Shown here in pieces: positions 14,801-25,825 of a stretch of DNA of 64,000 bases. A program made the translations under genes and the position numbers. The stretch spans positions 2,108,001 to 2,172,000 of the forward strand of contig NEEC01000018.1 in assembly GCA_002189035.1 (NCBI GenBank), in the 5' to 3' direction. Below the pieces are notes generated by a model, which saw nothing but the letters and a program-made list of their open reading frames with translations, had not been told where the DNA came from and did no database searches. Source of the stretch: Utricularia gibba (Eukaryota > Streptophyta > Magnoliopsida > Lamiales > Lentibulariaceae). Each line of letters begins with the position of its first letter. The first letter of the stretch is position 1.

Positions 14801-15509
14801 TCATCTATAAAAGAATCATTTGTATCATATTCATCATCATAAGGCACATTATCAAGTGCCTCCTCATCACTACTCCCATCACCCTGAAAAGTTTAACGAA
14901 GAATCAACAGAAATATATGTTTGATCTCCAGACTCTGACATCAAAGTTTCTCAATCTCGGAAAAGGACGAGAGACGTTTCCACTAAAACAAATGGGAAGC
15001 AAACAAGTAATAAGGAAAACTGGCGAGATAAATCTTCAAAAAAAAAAAAAAAACTTAATCCAATCTTGTAAAACCCTTCGATGAAAACGTGTAATCCAAA
15101 AAATATGACATTCCATCAAGAAAAATAAATTTCTCAATCAGAAAAGTCCAATGTAATCTCAGATACCCACCGCATACATTCGCTCAATTCTCTCAATCAC
15201 GCTGCTCAAACGACTCGAGCCTGCCTGTGCTTGCGCATCTTTGGAATCCTTCACCGTCAACAGCTTTGATGGAAGAGGCACCGGTGATTGGGGCTGAGGT
15301 ACACGTATACTCTCACGCGCTGCTTCCATCGGTACATTCACATCCGTCTCACTGGAAACGTTCTCTCTGAGAAGCTTTTTCCATGAAACAACTGTGGTTT
15401 CTCCAAGCAGGAACTCTACACAGAACCGAAGACGGCCACAGGCGGACTCGCATACAGATGCTTGTTTTGATCCGCCACGCCCCGCACATCCACGCAGTTC
15501 ATCAATCAT
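11857..15509 (-). CDS. Ubinuclein (HIRA-complex histone chaperone subunit)
   Basis: Twelve minus-strand exons: 15509-15171, 14883-14791, 14684-14608, 14480-14096, 13778-13697, 13609-13506, 13420-13334, 13237-13133, 12995-12861, 12722-12675, 12328-12236, 12072-11857; 587 residues. Near residues 105-170 is the Hpc2-related domain: IERIERMYA, then EYDTNDSFIDDAELDDYF and KHDGFFVNRGKLERI. Residues about 300-515 carry the conserved ubinuclein helical block, with LDKAIKELEKTVAKSRPP, KLKLAKVARLV, PKDVVNRLMSVVGHLMQVRTLK, VLEDKICELYDLY and WPSGFMDTDGIKRAI. Ubinucleins bind HIRA and promote replication-independent H3.3 deposition. The start fits the family opening that leads to FLLGETTVVSWKKLL. Exon 7 has alternative AG acceptors three bases apart. 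Length is typical for plant UBN1/UBN2, though the C-terminal tail is short. Confidence 0.92.
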
Positions 15510-16200
15510 TCCTTTGCTGAGCCAATATCAGAAACAAATCCTCGAAACTGGAGGAAAAACCTTCTAGTGACCTGATCACCATGACATTGCGAAAAAGGAA
15601 CACAAGGAGGGAGCACCGATCACTTGGCGGTTACTGCAATGCAACGACTTGCACGAGGAACGGCGTGCCAGACCGGCCCAGGCCCACTAACCCCAATCCC
15701 CACGTTGGTTATTTAATCAATATTCGTTCATATTTTTAAAATTTTAAGAGCAAGTCAACTCAAACCATTATTCTAAAATTCAATTCAATGATTTTTATAA
15801 GAAATAAAAAAACTAAAATTTAGATAATTATTTTAATTTTTTATAATGTATTTAATTAAACTCGATTCAAATCCTGAATAGATCATAATAATGTCAAATA
15901 CAGTATGGCTTGCTCAGACTTCTATTTAATTTTCATTTTGGAGTACGCTCCTCCGCGCTACGGTGCACCCCCATAGCGTGAGGACGCCCGTTGATTGGTG
16001 TGACATTTTATTTTAGTTAAACATACCTTTTTTTATTTCCTTGAAGCATTTATTGTCATTCCATTTTTCATGCATCAACAAGCCGTTGCTCCAACTCCTC
16101 CCAGGCTCCAGGATCATCTTCCTGCTCTCATCTTCAGCGTCGGAATCTCCCCAGCTTCAACTTCTGTTGTCCAGTGGTCCCAAGGGGTCCAAACCAGCCA
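15510..16200. other. Intergenic between ubinuclein and MEX1
   Basis: The interval contains the 5' flank of ubinuclein, including TGGGCC-like motifs near 15680, and the 3' flank of MEX1. The part 15710-15930 is AT-rich. No gene was recognised. Confidence 0.5.
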
Positions 16201-18375
16201 TCATTTCCCGAGTAGGAGCTCTTTTAGAGACGTCAATGGTGAAGCCAGTTCATGAGCTTGTGCATCTCTCCAGAATGTCAGCCCTGAAACAGCAACCAAT
16301 CTGTGTGTGTGTGTGTGGAATCCTAAGAGAAACAGGAAGGTTCCTGGAGAGACCAGGAAACTGACCCATCCAGCAGAGGAATCCAGCGGTTGAGGCTAGG
16401 AAGAATTCCTTGCTGATACACTCGGAGCTGTATCACACCACACACTTGAGAACAGCCATGGAACAAAGAGTGTACAGGAATGTAAAACACACACGATTAC
16501 CGGTAGAGGCATATGAGATTCCCCCACCCGTAGAAGATGGATCCCCATCCGGAACCAGTGAACCTGCAGCAAGTAGATTTGGAGTTTTCCTTACCAACAG
16601 TCAAAAAGATGCAGTAGCACAATGTAGTCACTAGCTGAACAGTGTATGACGTTTGGGAGATTAAAGGGGTGATGGGATCCGGCATACCACATCAAATCAC
16701 GAATAAACAGTGCACGAGGGAGCATGAGGCCGTTGCCGATCATGGCCAGTAGCATTGAGATAGGTGATAAGCCTTTTATGTTATCAGGACTGGCAAGATT
16801 CGTTAGCTGGAAGAAAAACTTGTCATCAGAAAGAAGAAATCCTTGAGTGTAGTGTACCGGTAAAGGAGCAAGGAGAACCATTTGTGCAACAGCCATCCAC
16901 ATGAAAAGAAGCGTTGCTGTCCAGCCTGATATTGATGCAAGAAACTCAACCCCCTTCTTAGAAAGCTTACCCAGACGGCCCTGCAAAATATTCAGCTTTA
17001 GAATTCCAAGAGGCTCAGAAGTATCTGAACCACGTAGCATGAAATCATCCAAAAACAGGCATTATTAATACGATAAAAGGAAAGATCCCTTGGATGGTTA
17101 CATAATCTGAAAGCAGTAGAGTGCCATTAGTTTCCATTGGAGGAGATTACTGCATTCAAACAAAATGCCATATATCATTCTTACCATAATTACTGCACCA
17201 AATGAAGTAAGGAAGGCTAGAACCCCGGGCAACACAGAATTTGGGACATAGGGGACCAAGGTTGACCATATGACCTACACAAATGAAAGAACTTCAGTGA
17301 GGGGATAACATTCAACATATGAAGGGAAGCCATATCGTCCATGGTTTTACTTGTGGGAGAGTAGAGAGCCCAGCTATTGCAATAAAATCCTCCCAGAAAT
17401 GCCACAGCTCCGGCTTGAGAATATTGAAGTACTTGAAAAAGTTCATTAGAAGGCCAAATGCAACTACTGCAGAAGTGATGATGAAATGAGGCAGAGGCAT
17501 AGCTTCACCCATAACCAACTGCAGCATCACTATGTATGTGGATATGACTCCTAAAGTCTGTACCACCACTGCTTCAGTTTCCCTCTTCTTAATAAAATAT
17601 GAAGAGAGAGAAAGATTCCCAAGCAATCCAGTAAGCATACCCTGCATAAGAGTGATTATAAATCTCATGCACAGCACTTAGGAAGCATTTTACGTTTTAG
17701 AAACAGATAATATTGAGAAAACACCACTGAAGTCATTTGACCAGGATAATAATATATGTTGTGCTCTTCAAATCCCAGTGTGGGGAAATTTCTCAAGAAG
17801 AGCCTGAACAAAAGTCATGTAATCAACAACACTGAACCCAAACAAAACTCCATTTACCAGCCATGGAACAGCCAGAAGAGCACTTTTGTTCCCCGCAAGA
17901 AGATTCCGAGCATTAAGTACTATTTGAGGCAGCTGCAACAGCAAAAATGGCAAGTTTGCAGCTCCTGCAAACTTCGCGGTCGTCGAATCCCATTGCTTGA
18001 ACTCATCATTTCTTTTTAGTAGCACCGGCTCCTTCATTGCATGAACGTAAACAGGATGATAATAATAAATAAATACCTTGCTATATGTGAACCTGACAGA
18101 AGGGAGTGAGCAAAATTATACACTTGAGATACCTGACCGAAGGGATTGATATCTTCCGAGCTGTAAGAGGGCAACTGTTTTACCCGGTGACAACTCGCTG
18201 ATTTTCCACAGAACAGCAACTCCTTAAAGTGATACTTGTTGAGGGCTCCCTCTAAATTTCTCCGGTCATAGGATACTGATTCTAAATTTGGACAACGATA
18301 CGGGAACAAGAAGCTGTTTGAGGGTCTATAAGCTTGAATGGGCATCTTACTCAGATGGAACACAGAGCACGCCAT
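16201..18375 (-). CDS. MEX1: Plastid maltose exporter MEX1-like protein
   Basis: Nine minus-strand exons: 18375-18133, 18031-17858, 17641-17351, 17274-17185, 16980-16879, 16806-16688, 16563-16501, 16427-16366, 16283-16201; 408 residues against about 415 in Arabidopsis MEX1. MEX1 sits in the chloroplast inner envelope and exports maltose made during night-time starch breakdown. The first 80 or so residues are Ser/Arg-rich and look like a transit peptide. Then follow WDSTTAKFAGAANLPFLLLQLPQ, multiple hydrophobic helices, KKRETEAVVVQTLGVISTYI, SGWTATLLFMWM, SPDNIKGLS, MLLAMIGNGLMLPRALFIRD and the C-terminal SPLTSLKELLLGK. The segment 16878-16807 (72 nt) is modelled as an intron because family proteins run QM directly into TNxxxPDNIKG, but it has no stop and keeps frame if retained. 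Confidence 0.92.
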
Positions 18376-19801
18376 TGATTCTCGTTGAAGACGTAGAGAA
18401 CAAAATCAATGTCTGTTGAGATTTTTCAAGGCCAGATGACTAAGTACGGCATCCGGCTTAAAATTCCTCACACCACAAGTCCATTGTTGCTTGGAATAAT
18501 CCTAATTTAGACTCAGAAGCTCCCGAAAAGAGAGTGAAAACTACAACTTTGGGTGATAGGTACCAACTGACAGCAACATTATCGCTCAAAACCCCTGCAA
18601 CTTGGTCCCAGAATTGAGCATGATAAGCTATTCTTCTCGAGGGAAAGAACCTGTAAAAAGAAAATATTTAATTAAAAATGGGCAAGATAGAAAAAGAATG
18701 GTGCTTCTCGCCACCTACCTACAAAAGTCAAGACAAAGACAGGCGCTGGGAACAAGAAGGCAGTAAAAAGAAAAATATCTATCAAAATGAACGATAGTAT
18801 CAACACCGCATCCCCATCGCAAACCTGTACTACTGCAGCACTGAACTCGCCCTGCGCATTCTTACTAAGCATGAATGTAAATCGCCCGAGTCATAAGGAA
18901 AACCAGAAAAACAACTGTTCAAGATACAATTATTCTCATCTAAGGAAAATTGCGAATTATGTACATCGTTCATAATTCAAGTGGTTAAGTAAACCAAGAT
19001 TGCAGAGGGTTTGGGTAGACGATAATAACTCGTTTGAAATCTAGCTGCTCTCCTACTCTCCTTTCTTATGGATGGTTTTCCACAGTGGGTGATTTCAGTA
19101 ATAAAATGACAATCAAAAGGCAAAACTTACCAGTTACATGAAACGGCGTAAGAGCCACTGAACCTGCCCCCACGACGACACGCGTAAATGTGTCTGGCTA
19201 TTCCGAGCCCAGGTTTATTGCTCAGTGTAACCTGATCCGACGTCGGTGGAGCGTGACACATGGGCGGATCTCCGGGCAGAAGATAACCGGCGAGATTCTA
19301 TAATTGTGGCGTGTACATTTTCATCCATCAAGATCCGTGCGACCCCCCAAAAAGCATGGGTTCCATCATCACTAGCACTGCTCTGCAATTTCCTTTTTCT
19401 TTAAAAAAATTATTTTTATCTCTGCATTATAATAGTCAAAATTTTTTTTGGCCATGCAATATCTTGCTTTAATTGTGAAAATAATACGAATATTTAACAT
19501 TTTATTATAAATTTCAAATTAATTATTTTTTTATTTTAATCCCTTCAATCAAACACAATAATAAAATTTAATTTATAAAATATTTAATCTCTCTCGAGTC
19601 AGGGGCTGTGGGTTGAATTGGGCCTGAAGGGCATTTTTAGGGCACAGTTAAGCCTGATTTCGCCGGCCCAACTGAAGACGCTCTTCCTATAAGCGGGCGC
19701 AGCCGTCTTCTTCCTCTCACAGTCCACTCCAGAGTCTCTCGGCGATGGGTTTCTGATTCTTATTTTCGCTGTTTTCTCTTCTCCAGGGGTTCTTCTACGC
19801 G
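18376..19801. other. Region between MEX1 and the snoRNA unit
   Basis: The left part is the 5' flank of MEX1. Open frames at 18672-18872 and 18787-18975 have no resemblance to known families. The part 19380-19590 is AT-rich. The right end carries the promoter elements of the snoRNA unit, listed separately. Confidence 0.5.
19619..19693 (+). promoter_or_regulatory. Site II pair and TATA element upstream of the snoRNAs
   Basis: TGGGCC at 19619-19624 and its reverse GGCCCA at 19665-19670 are Site II elements, which are common in plant ribosomal-protein and snoRNA promoters. A TATAAG motif follows at 19688-19693. The arrangement sits about 110 bp before the first snoRNA and fits a Pol II snoRNA-cluster promoter. 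Motif-based inference. Confidence 0.5.
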
Positions 19802-19892
19802 ACGGCGGTGATGATAATCTGTAGAATGTCATGCACCACTCTGATTCTCAAGAGTGATGAGAATTTCTCATACCCATAATTGTCTGAGCCGT
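19802..19892 (+). ncRNA. Box C/D snoRNA, predicted 18S rRNA 2'-O-methylation guide
   Basis: All hallmarks of a double-guide C/D snoRNA are present in 91 nt: terminal stem ACGGC (19802-19806) with GCCGT (19888-19892), box C GTGATGA (19808-19814), box D' CTGA (19841-19844), box C' GTGATGA (19854-19860) and box D CTGA (19884-19887). The guide before D' contains CATGCACCAC, complementary to the conserved 18S rRNA stretch GUGGUGCAUG. The fifth-base rule points at the second G of GGUGG-U, the region of yeast Um1269/Gm1271. The rRNA sequence is recalled, not searched. I could not assign a target to the guide before box D. No coding gene overlaps on this strand. Confidence 0.75.
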
Positions 19893-19959
19893 TTCCTCCG
19901 ATTTTTCTTCATCTCTTTCGATTGGTTTCTTGTCGAAGATGTTGCGTTTGAATTTAAGG

Positions 19960-20063
19960 GGAGCCAAATGATGCGATCTTCCTGTGTAAGGAAGATCTAA
20001 CCATGATGCGGACCGTACAAGCTTCACAGCTTCTGGGGATGACAATTGGTCTCTGATGGCTCC
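19960..20063 (+). ncRNA. Second box C/D snoRNA of the same unit, target unknown
   Basis: A 104-nt candidate with terminal stem GGAGCC (19960-19965) pairing with GGCTCC (20058-20063), box C ATGATGC (19968-19974, one base off consensus), an internal C'-like ATGATGC (20003-20009) preceded by a weak CTAA, and box D CTGA (20053-20056). An internal hairpin ATCTTCC/GGAAGAT lies between C and C'. The guide before box D reads GATGACAATTGGTCT; I do not recognise its target. It is 67 nt downstream of the first snoRNA, a spacing usual for plant polycistronic snoRNA precursors. It is less certain than the first because of the imperfect C box. Confidence 0.6.
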
Positions 20064-20178
20064 TCCTTCGAACTCGAAACTAAAAGAAAGTTTTTAGAAT
20101 TCATGTCTTTTTGAATTAGTTAGTCCCGTAAAACATGTCCGATACGATCTTCTCAATTTCTAAAGCCAACTCCAACAG

Positions 20179-21724
20179 CTACTCTGCCCAGGGGAGGAAT
20201 CCTGGATATGGGGTGCTGCCGCAGTATCTAAGCAAACTTGCAATTTCAGGACATCCCTTTGGATATGGGACTGACCTGTGAAATGGGTCACGGCCAACCC
20301 TTTTGCGGTGCAATGATCCCGAGCATCCATAAGGATCTTCTTCGAACTGCCTTCTAACCAAAGCTTCACCCTTCAGAGCTGCTTCCCTTGAATTTGGTGA
20401 GGATGGTGTCCCATGGTAGAAGAATCTGTGGGCTGGAAACCCAACAGTTGTTCGATGAAGATCGACAAATCTCTTCTCCTTGAAGTCGTACCCTACTACC
20501 TGAATGGAACATGATACATAAAAACACAAGTGTACACCTCTTGCTATGATGGAATGCCGCAGGTATGACTTACGGATATATTGTGCGGATACGAACCGGT
20601 GAGCTCCCGGAACCGGCATACACTGAAAAGGAGATTTTCGAAGCTATCTCTGGCGTGCTCTTCGGTGAGAGCTCTGCTTCTCACGCCATCACCTTTGCCT
20701 GTATTTGATCACAGTTGAACAGAAACGAGAATTCAGATGGACATGGAACTTATTGTGACTAGGTTGATAAAACCGGTGGAAGTTAAAACAAGAGTAGCAA
20801 TAGCAGATGCATATGCAAAGTGTCAACATGGCATATCCTAGATGAAGCCTGGAAACAGCATTGAAATATACTGCATTTCCCAAAAGTACTCATAGGGGGG
20901 CAAGGCTTCCTAAATGCCACTGCTGATAATAGATATGAAAAGTAATGAATTCAGTAGAGCGAATGATTAGTGAAAATCAGGCTGATGCAAATTCATCAGG
21001 CAGCACATTTACTGGGGTTTACTAAGAGCAGCATCACCTGATGTAACTTGGTCATCCCCACTAAAAAAAATCTAAAAAGATTCAATAACTTTGTAGCTAT
21101 GGAACAAAAACAGGAAAGGTTTAGTTCCTTACCAAACCATCCCTTCGCCTCCGCAACCATCCAGTAACTTTGAGCTTCGCTCCGTGGCCCGGCATCTTTC
21201 CTAGTCTCTCCCCCACTGAACAACAGCAATGCTAACTCATCACTGGCTGCAATCTCCACCCCCTTCTGTATATGAGTAACAAAAGATGCAGCTTGACCCT
21301 TATGCTTCTGATAGGGCTCCAGATACCACGAATCCTCCATATCCACCTTCTCACAAGTGCTACTCACATATACTGAATGACCTGCTACCATTACAAGATT
21401 CTTAAAGTTAGCAAAAGGATAACTTCCTTCATCAGCCTCCACACTCCACAAAGAAGACATCATCCTTAAACCCCCATCGTATATGGAAAATATAATGATC
21501 ACCGTTATCCCAACTATCAGAATCATCGAAATAAGGAACATTGGGTGAAGGTTGTAATAATTCCCGATCCTGTTTCCCACTGATTTGATCATCATAACAG
21601 TGCTTCTCTTAGGCTTCCTTGACTTTTTAGAGATTCTTCCAGATTCCAAGTCAAAATCTCCTCGCGAATAAGCCTGGAACGACAATGCGCTGTTGCTTGA
21701 TCCAGACGTGTAACTATTCTTCAT
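20179..21724 (-). CDS. DUF218 domain-containing type II membrane protein
   Basis: Three exons (21724-21133, 20698-20574, 20499-20179) encode 345 residues. The N-terminus is Ser/Lys/Arg-rich, followed by one membrane helix (FLISMILIVGITVIIIFSIY, about residues 63-82) and a luminal or extracellular DUF218-like domain: VMVAGHSVYV near its start, LLLFSGGETRKDAGPRSEAQSY, LTEEHARDSFENLLFSVCRF, VVGYDFKEKRFVDLHR, and ALKGEALVRRQFEEDPYGC at the end. This matches a eukaryote-wide uncharacterised family that includes fission yeast C57A10.07. Bacterial DUF218 proteins include SanA and ElyC of the envelope. The enzymatic activity is not known. Exon phases close exactly and the C-terminus ends PYPGFLPWAE, as in relatives. 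Confidence 0.9.
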
Positions 21725-22275
21725 AGAATATAAAGAATCTCAGGTCAAAGCGTTCGGAGAACGCAAGAAGAAGGATCCAGAAAATCGCACCAGAAGTAAG
21801 AAGGGTGGATCGGAAATCAAGAATCACAGCACACCAACATCCAACCACGGAAATTCCCATACCCAGAATTCACTCCGGACAGCGGGCGGCATCCCGTAGT
21901 GGAATTCGAAGGAAGACGTTCGACGGAATTTTGGCCGATCGCAGAATCAAATGGGTCAATTTCCGAATAATAAATATAATATTCATGTAATTCATGCGAA
22001 ATTGGTAAAAATTATCCTGCTTTAAACAGTAATTTGGACCACCTTTGTACTTGATACTATTAATGTTCGGACAGCGACAGCCATCCTATGTGTTTTTTTT
22101 TCAAATGCGAACTGCCACATGTCAATGAAGAAATTATTTAATTCACCTAACCCTCCTCAATGCCTAAACAACGAGGAAACTTAAATTAGTATTAAAATAA
22201 AATAAATAATTTTTTAATCGTGAATATTTATAAATAAAACATGATATTTCATTATATTTAAATTGAAAATAAAAG
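21725..22275. other. Intergenic between the DUF218 gene and the Dof gene
   Basis: The interval holds the 5' flank of the DUF218 gene and the 3' flank of the Dof gene. The part 22180-22270 is AT-rich. Nothing else was recognised. Confidence 0.5.
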
Positions 22276-22788
22276 CTAGCCAGAAAAATCGAAACTCCAA
22301 TTGTTACTAAACAGCGGTTGATCAACATCATCATCATGCCACACCAACTCATAATCTCGAACCTGGGCCGTCGATTCCTGATATCCAAAATCCGCGAAAT
22401 CTACGCCCTTCGATTGCTTCGAGGATTCTCCTTCGTCCTGGCCGTCGATTTTCACATCCCACGTGTCCGCCTTGCCGCCGTCGATCGCCCATGAAGATAC
22501 CGGGATATTTACCGGCGTCACCGTGAAGACACCCTGATCGACTGCGGAGGGGACATCTTTCTTCGCGGTGCGTCGGCTTTTCCGGCAGCCTCCTCCGACC
22601 GGTACGTTCCTGAGGGCGCCCCCTTTGGTCCAATACCGTCGGCAGGACTTGCAAAAGTAGCGCGGCTGTGAGAGGCTGTAGTTGTTGAAGTAGCAGAATT
22701 TGGTGTTCGGCGAGGCGCAGCGTGGGCAGGTCGGAGCCGACTCCGCACCGATCGGCCTCCGATTCGCCCCGCCGGTGAAACTCGCCAT
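22276..22788 (-). CDS. Dof-type zinc-finger transcription factor
   Basis: An intronless 170-residue protein. The Dof finger covers about residues 19-70, with the CX2CX21CX2C arrangement C21, C24, C46, C49 ([18 protein letters not shown] ... [19 protein letters not shown]), followed by [12 protein letters not shown]. Dof factors bind AAAG core sites. The C-terminal part is acidic and ends WSFDFSG, with no extended domains, so this is a short member. The start at 22788 has a strong context (GCCATGGCG); the frame is open upstream to 22803 but there begins with GTG, not ATG. No target can be inferred. Confidence 0.93.
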   Translation of the reverse strand: MASFTGGANRRPIGAESAPTCPRCASPNTKFCYFNNYSLSQPRYFCKSCRRYWTKGGALRNVPVGGGCRKSRRTAKKDVPSAVDQGVFTVTPVNIPVSSWAIDGGKADTWDVKIDGQDEGESSKQSKGVDFADFGYQESTAQVRDYELVWHDDDVDQPLFSNNWSFDFSG

Positions 22789-23821
22789 GGCACTAAAAAA
22801 CACTTTATGAGACGCTGCCGCTGTTCGTTCGTATTCATTATATAGAGGGAGATGGGTTCAGTTGGCTGGTCATACTGCTGCCTCATCCTCCACATAATTA
22901 CACGACCCAGCGCCGCATTTAGAATGTAATCCTGTTTAGGATGCCATAAATGTGATTAACGAATTAATTAATTACGTAATACTTTCTCCCGTACGCAGAA
23001 AATAGTCAAGAATAACATGAATCGCAAGAAAGAGAATGCCCACACTTGCTAATTGTAGAGTATTCCGGAGGCCGAGGGCGACAAATGGGGAAATGCAGTG
23101 GGGGATTAGCAGTTGATTAAATAAATTAATCAGGGGGAGGGGTGATTTCGTAATTGAGCCTTGGGGATGGGTGGGCTTTGAAAGAGCCACATGGGGTGTT
23201 TAGGGTCGCTGTCAATGCAGGCCCCACCCAGCAAATGCAATACAACAACATCCTTCCCCTCACGACTCAAATGATGCCCGAAATGCCCTGCCCCACTCCT
23301 CCATCTTCTCTCTCTCCCTCCACCAGTAACGGTTTATTACATGGTGTAAAATGATTATATAATTTTTTAATAACATTTTTCAAAGGATTTGATGATTTAA
23401 AAGAATTTGGTTATCAAATACAAATAAATTCTATTATAAAAAATTAAAAAGTTTAGAAGAGTTTTTTATTTTTTAAAATACAAAATTTGAATTTCTAATT
23501 TTTTAGAAATACTGTTTAAAAATTTTGAAAACTTGTGTCAAATGGAATTTAAAAATATTTAATAAGGATAATACTATTTTAAACATGTATTTATAAAATT
23601 TATATATTAAATATGTTATTAATTTAATTAGATTATATGAGTTTATAAAAAATATAAATAATTAAATACATTATTATCATATCCATATTGGATAAATAAT
23701 TAAACCAAATTCTTGAATTATTATTATTTTAGTAAATTATTTCGTTCTTGGTGATATGGACTTGGGCTGCTATTTAAGCAAGGGCTTTTACTTGGGGAGG
23801 CGTCATTGACGAGAAAGGAAA
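22789..23821. other. Divergent upstream region between Dof (-) and LSM3 (+)
   Basis: About 1 kb separates the two start codons, so both promoters lie here. The part 23340-23740 is very AT-rich with no identifiable element ends. No gene was recognised. Confidence 0.5.
22838..22844 (-). promoter_or_regulatory. TATA box of the Dof gene
   Basis: On the minus strand TATATAA lies 50 bp upstream of the Dof start codon, a normal spacing for a TATA promoter with a short leader. Motif and position only. Confidence 0.5.
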
Positions 23822-24911
23822 ATGGGGAGCGAAGAGGAGAGCGCGGTGAAGGAGCCTCTGGATCTCATCCGGCTCAGTCTGGACGAGCGTATATACGTCA
23901 AGCTTCGTCACGATAGGGAGCTGCGCGGCAAACTTCACGTTATTTTCTTCATTCCTTTCTCTGGCTAACTCTCTCGGTTGCTTATCTTGTCGCTGTAGTG
24001 TACGCGTTTTTGTTTTTCGTTTTTCGGAATTTAGAGAATGTGATGTTACTTCCTAGTTTCAATTCGTAATTTCAGGCTCAGAATCCAGAATTGCGTTAGT
24101 ATTCCGCTTTTCGTTTTCAACTGCTGTTGTTTGTTTTGCTTACTAGGTTTTCATCGTGAATCCGATTGTTTCCTGTTATTCACTTATTTATTAATTTTTT
24201 GTTCTGTACATTCTTTGGTGGAGGTTTCTGCTACTTTTTTTTTTCAGGTGTGTATTTCAGCTAGTTACCTCTTGCGTTTTAGAATGTTGCATCTGAGTAT
24301 TCTGAAGAGCAATTCAGATTCTATTTTCTGTACTATAATTTTGGCAATGAGAAAGATTAGGAAAGATGATGATTCGTTTTTAAAAAGATACCGTGTGTTT
24401 TTCGTTCTTGCAGGCGTACGACCAGCATTTGAATATGATTCTTGGTGATGTTGAAGAGATTATAACGACAGTGGAGATAGATGATGAAACTTACGAGGAA
24501 ATTGTCAGGGTATGCTACTCCATTTCTTCTTGTTTGATGGCACTGTTTCCTCATATTCCCAAGTGTAAAGCGTTGTGTATCGCTGCAGCAGTTAATTAAA
24601 TAGTGATTTGCGTATGCTCAAAGTTCCATAAACCCGAGAACTGAGATGTTAATGTAGTATGATTTTGTTACACACTGTTGAACTGCTGCCGTGCTTCTGA
24701 TTCAAGGGTGAACCCAAAGTGTAGACACAAGCACACGTCAGCCATCTCGTTTTGTATTTCATGCTGGCTGCGTCTCATTGTTCTGGTTAACGTCATTGGT
24801 TGGTTATATTGGTCTCGTTTTGTCTTGCAGACAACCAGGCGTAATGTTCCCTTCCTGTTTGTGAGAGGAGATGGTGTCATATTGGTCTCGCCTCCACTGC
24901 GGACTGCCTAA
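23822..24911 (+). CDS. LSM3: U6 snRNA-associated Sm-like protein LSM3
   Basis: Three exons (23822-23938, 24414-24509, 24831-24911) give 97 residues, the exact length of plant LSM3. LSM3 is part of both the LSM1-7 ring (cytoplasmic mRNA decapping and decay) and the LSM2-8 ring (U6 snRNA stability and splicing). The Sm1 motif is visible as [17 protein letters not shown] and [20 protein letters not shown]. The Sm2 motif is [19 protein letters not shown], ending the protein as in relatives. Every junction is phase 0 with GT-AG borders. Near-complete identity with the family in memory makes this one of the safest calls. Confidence 0.96.
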
Positions 24912-25825
24912 CGCTGAAAAAACTGCTGTTTTTCTTATAGCAGGGATCGAAGTGTCGTCTTGGTAAGCCTTTTTTCCATGATCTCTGGGTGGGTTTTGGT
25001 GGACATTCTTGCTTTCGTAATGCATCTAGAAATCGAATTTTCCCGGGTTGTCCAGCACTTGTCATGAAGTCATTTTATTTCTAGATAGATAGGTTCATTT
25101 CTTCGTGAAATAGTTGGCATGAATGGTCTGCTCTGCCGGGTTTTTTTACTTGCGGTGCACGGAAACTCGGTGTTTGAGACTAATGGATCGTTCTGGTGCA
25201 AGTGTTGTGTTTATAGCTACTTGTTTTGTGTTGGCAGATTTTATCTAGAGTCATATTTGTTTAGTTCAATTAGAAAACTGATCATTTTGACACATGTTAG
25301 GAAAAATTGAATATTACTTGATGTTTTAAAAATGGATTTAACATTTTCGATGGATCTGGATTGTGTTTTAATTATTTGTATAGTGATTTGAATTTAGTTC
25401 AATACTTTTAATTATATTTTAAAATATATGAATTATTTTTTTAATAACTTTATTTTGTTATTCAATTTAGTGGTAATATGGACTGATTCGGATTTAATTT
25501 CGAATAGAATATAAAAATTGTCATTAAGTTTTAATCATGGGGTGATGCCTATTTTTCAAAATGATTCTATTTTTTTCCTGTAAATACAAAGAGCCACGTG
25601 CATTGAAACAAGTGGCCGCTAGGAAAGTTTAAAGTGCGCGTCGATAAAAACGGTTCATGTACATGTACATAATCGAACACACATTCATTAATATCCCACG
25701 AAAAGGTTGAAACGTAAGCAATGCCAACACAAAACTGTAAAGAAATGTAGTCGTTTGATGTGCTCAAAGCGACAATTTATAAATCAAGGAAATTTGTGGA
25801 AGAGGAGAAGGGGTATATCGATACT
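24912..25825. other. Convergent intergenic region between LSM3 and SEC5
   Basis: The stretch holds both 3' flanks. The part 25300-25560 is AT-rich. No coding, RNA or transposon signal was recognised. Confidence 0.5.

Noticed and set aside
16041-16364. Plus-strand open frame of 107 codons
   Set aside because: It covers the last exons and introns of MEX1 in antisense; the minus strand explains the sequence fully.
18094-18112. TGACAGAAGGGAGTGAGCA on the plus strand, one base from mature miR156
   Set aside because: It lies in the first intron of MEX1 on the opposite strand and no complementary star arm is found within the next few hundred bases, so no hairpin precursor exists; similarity is probably chance.
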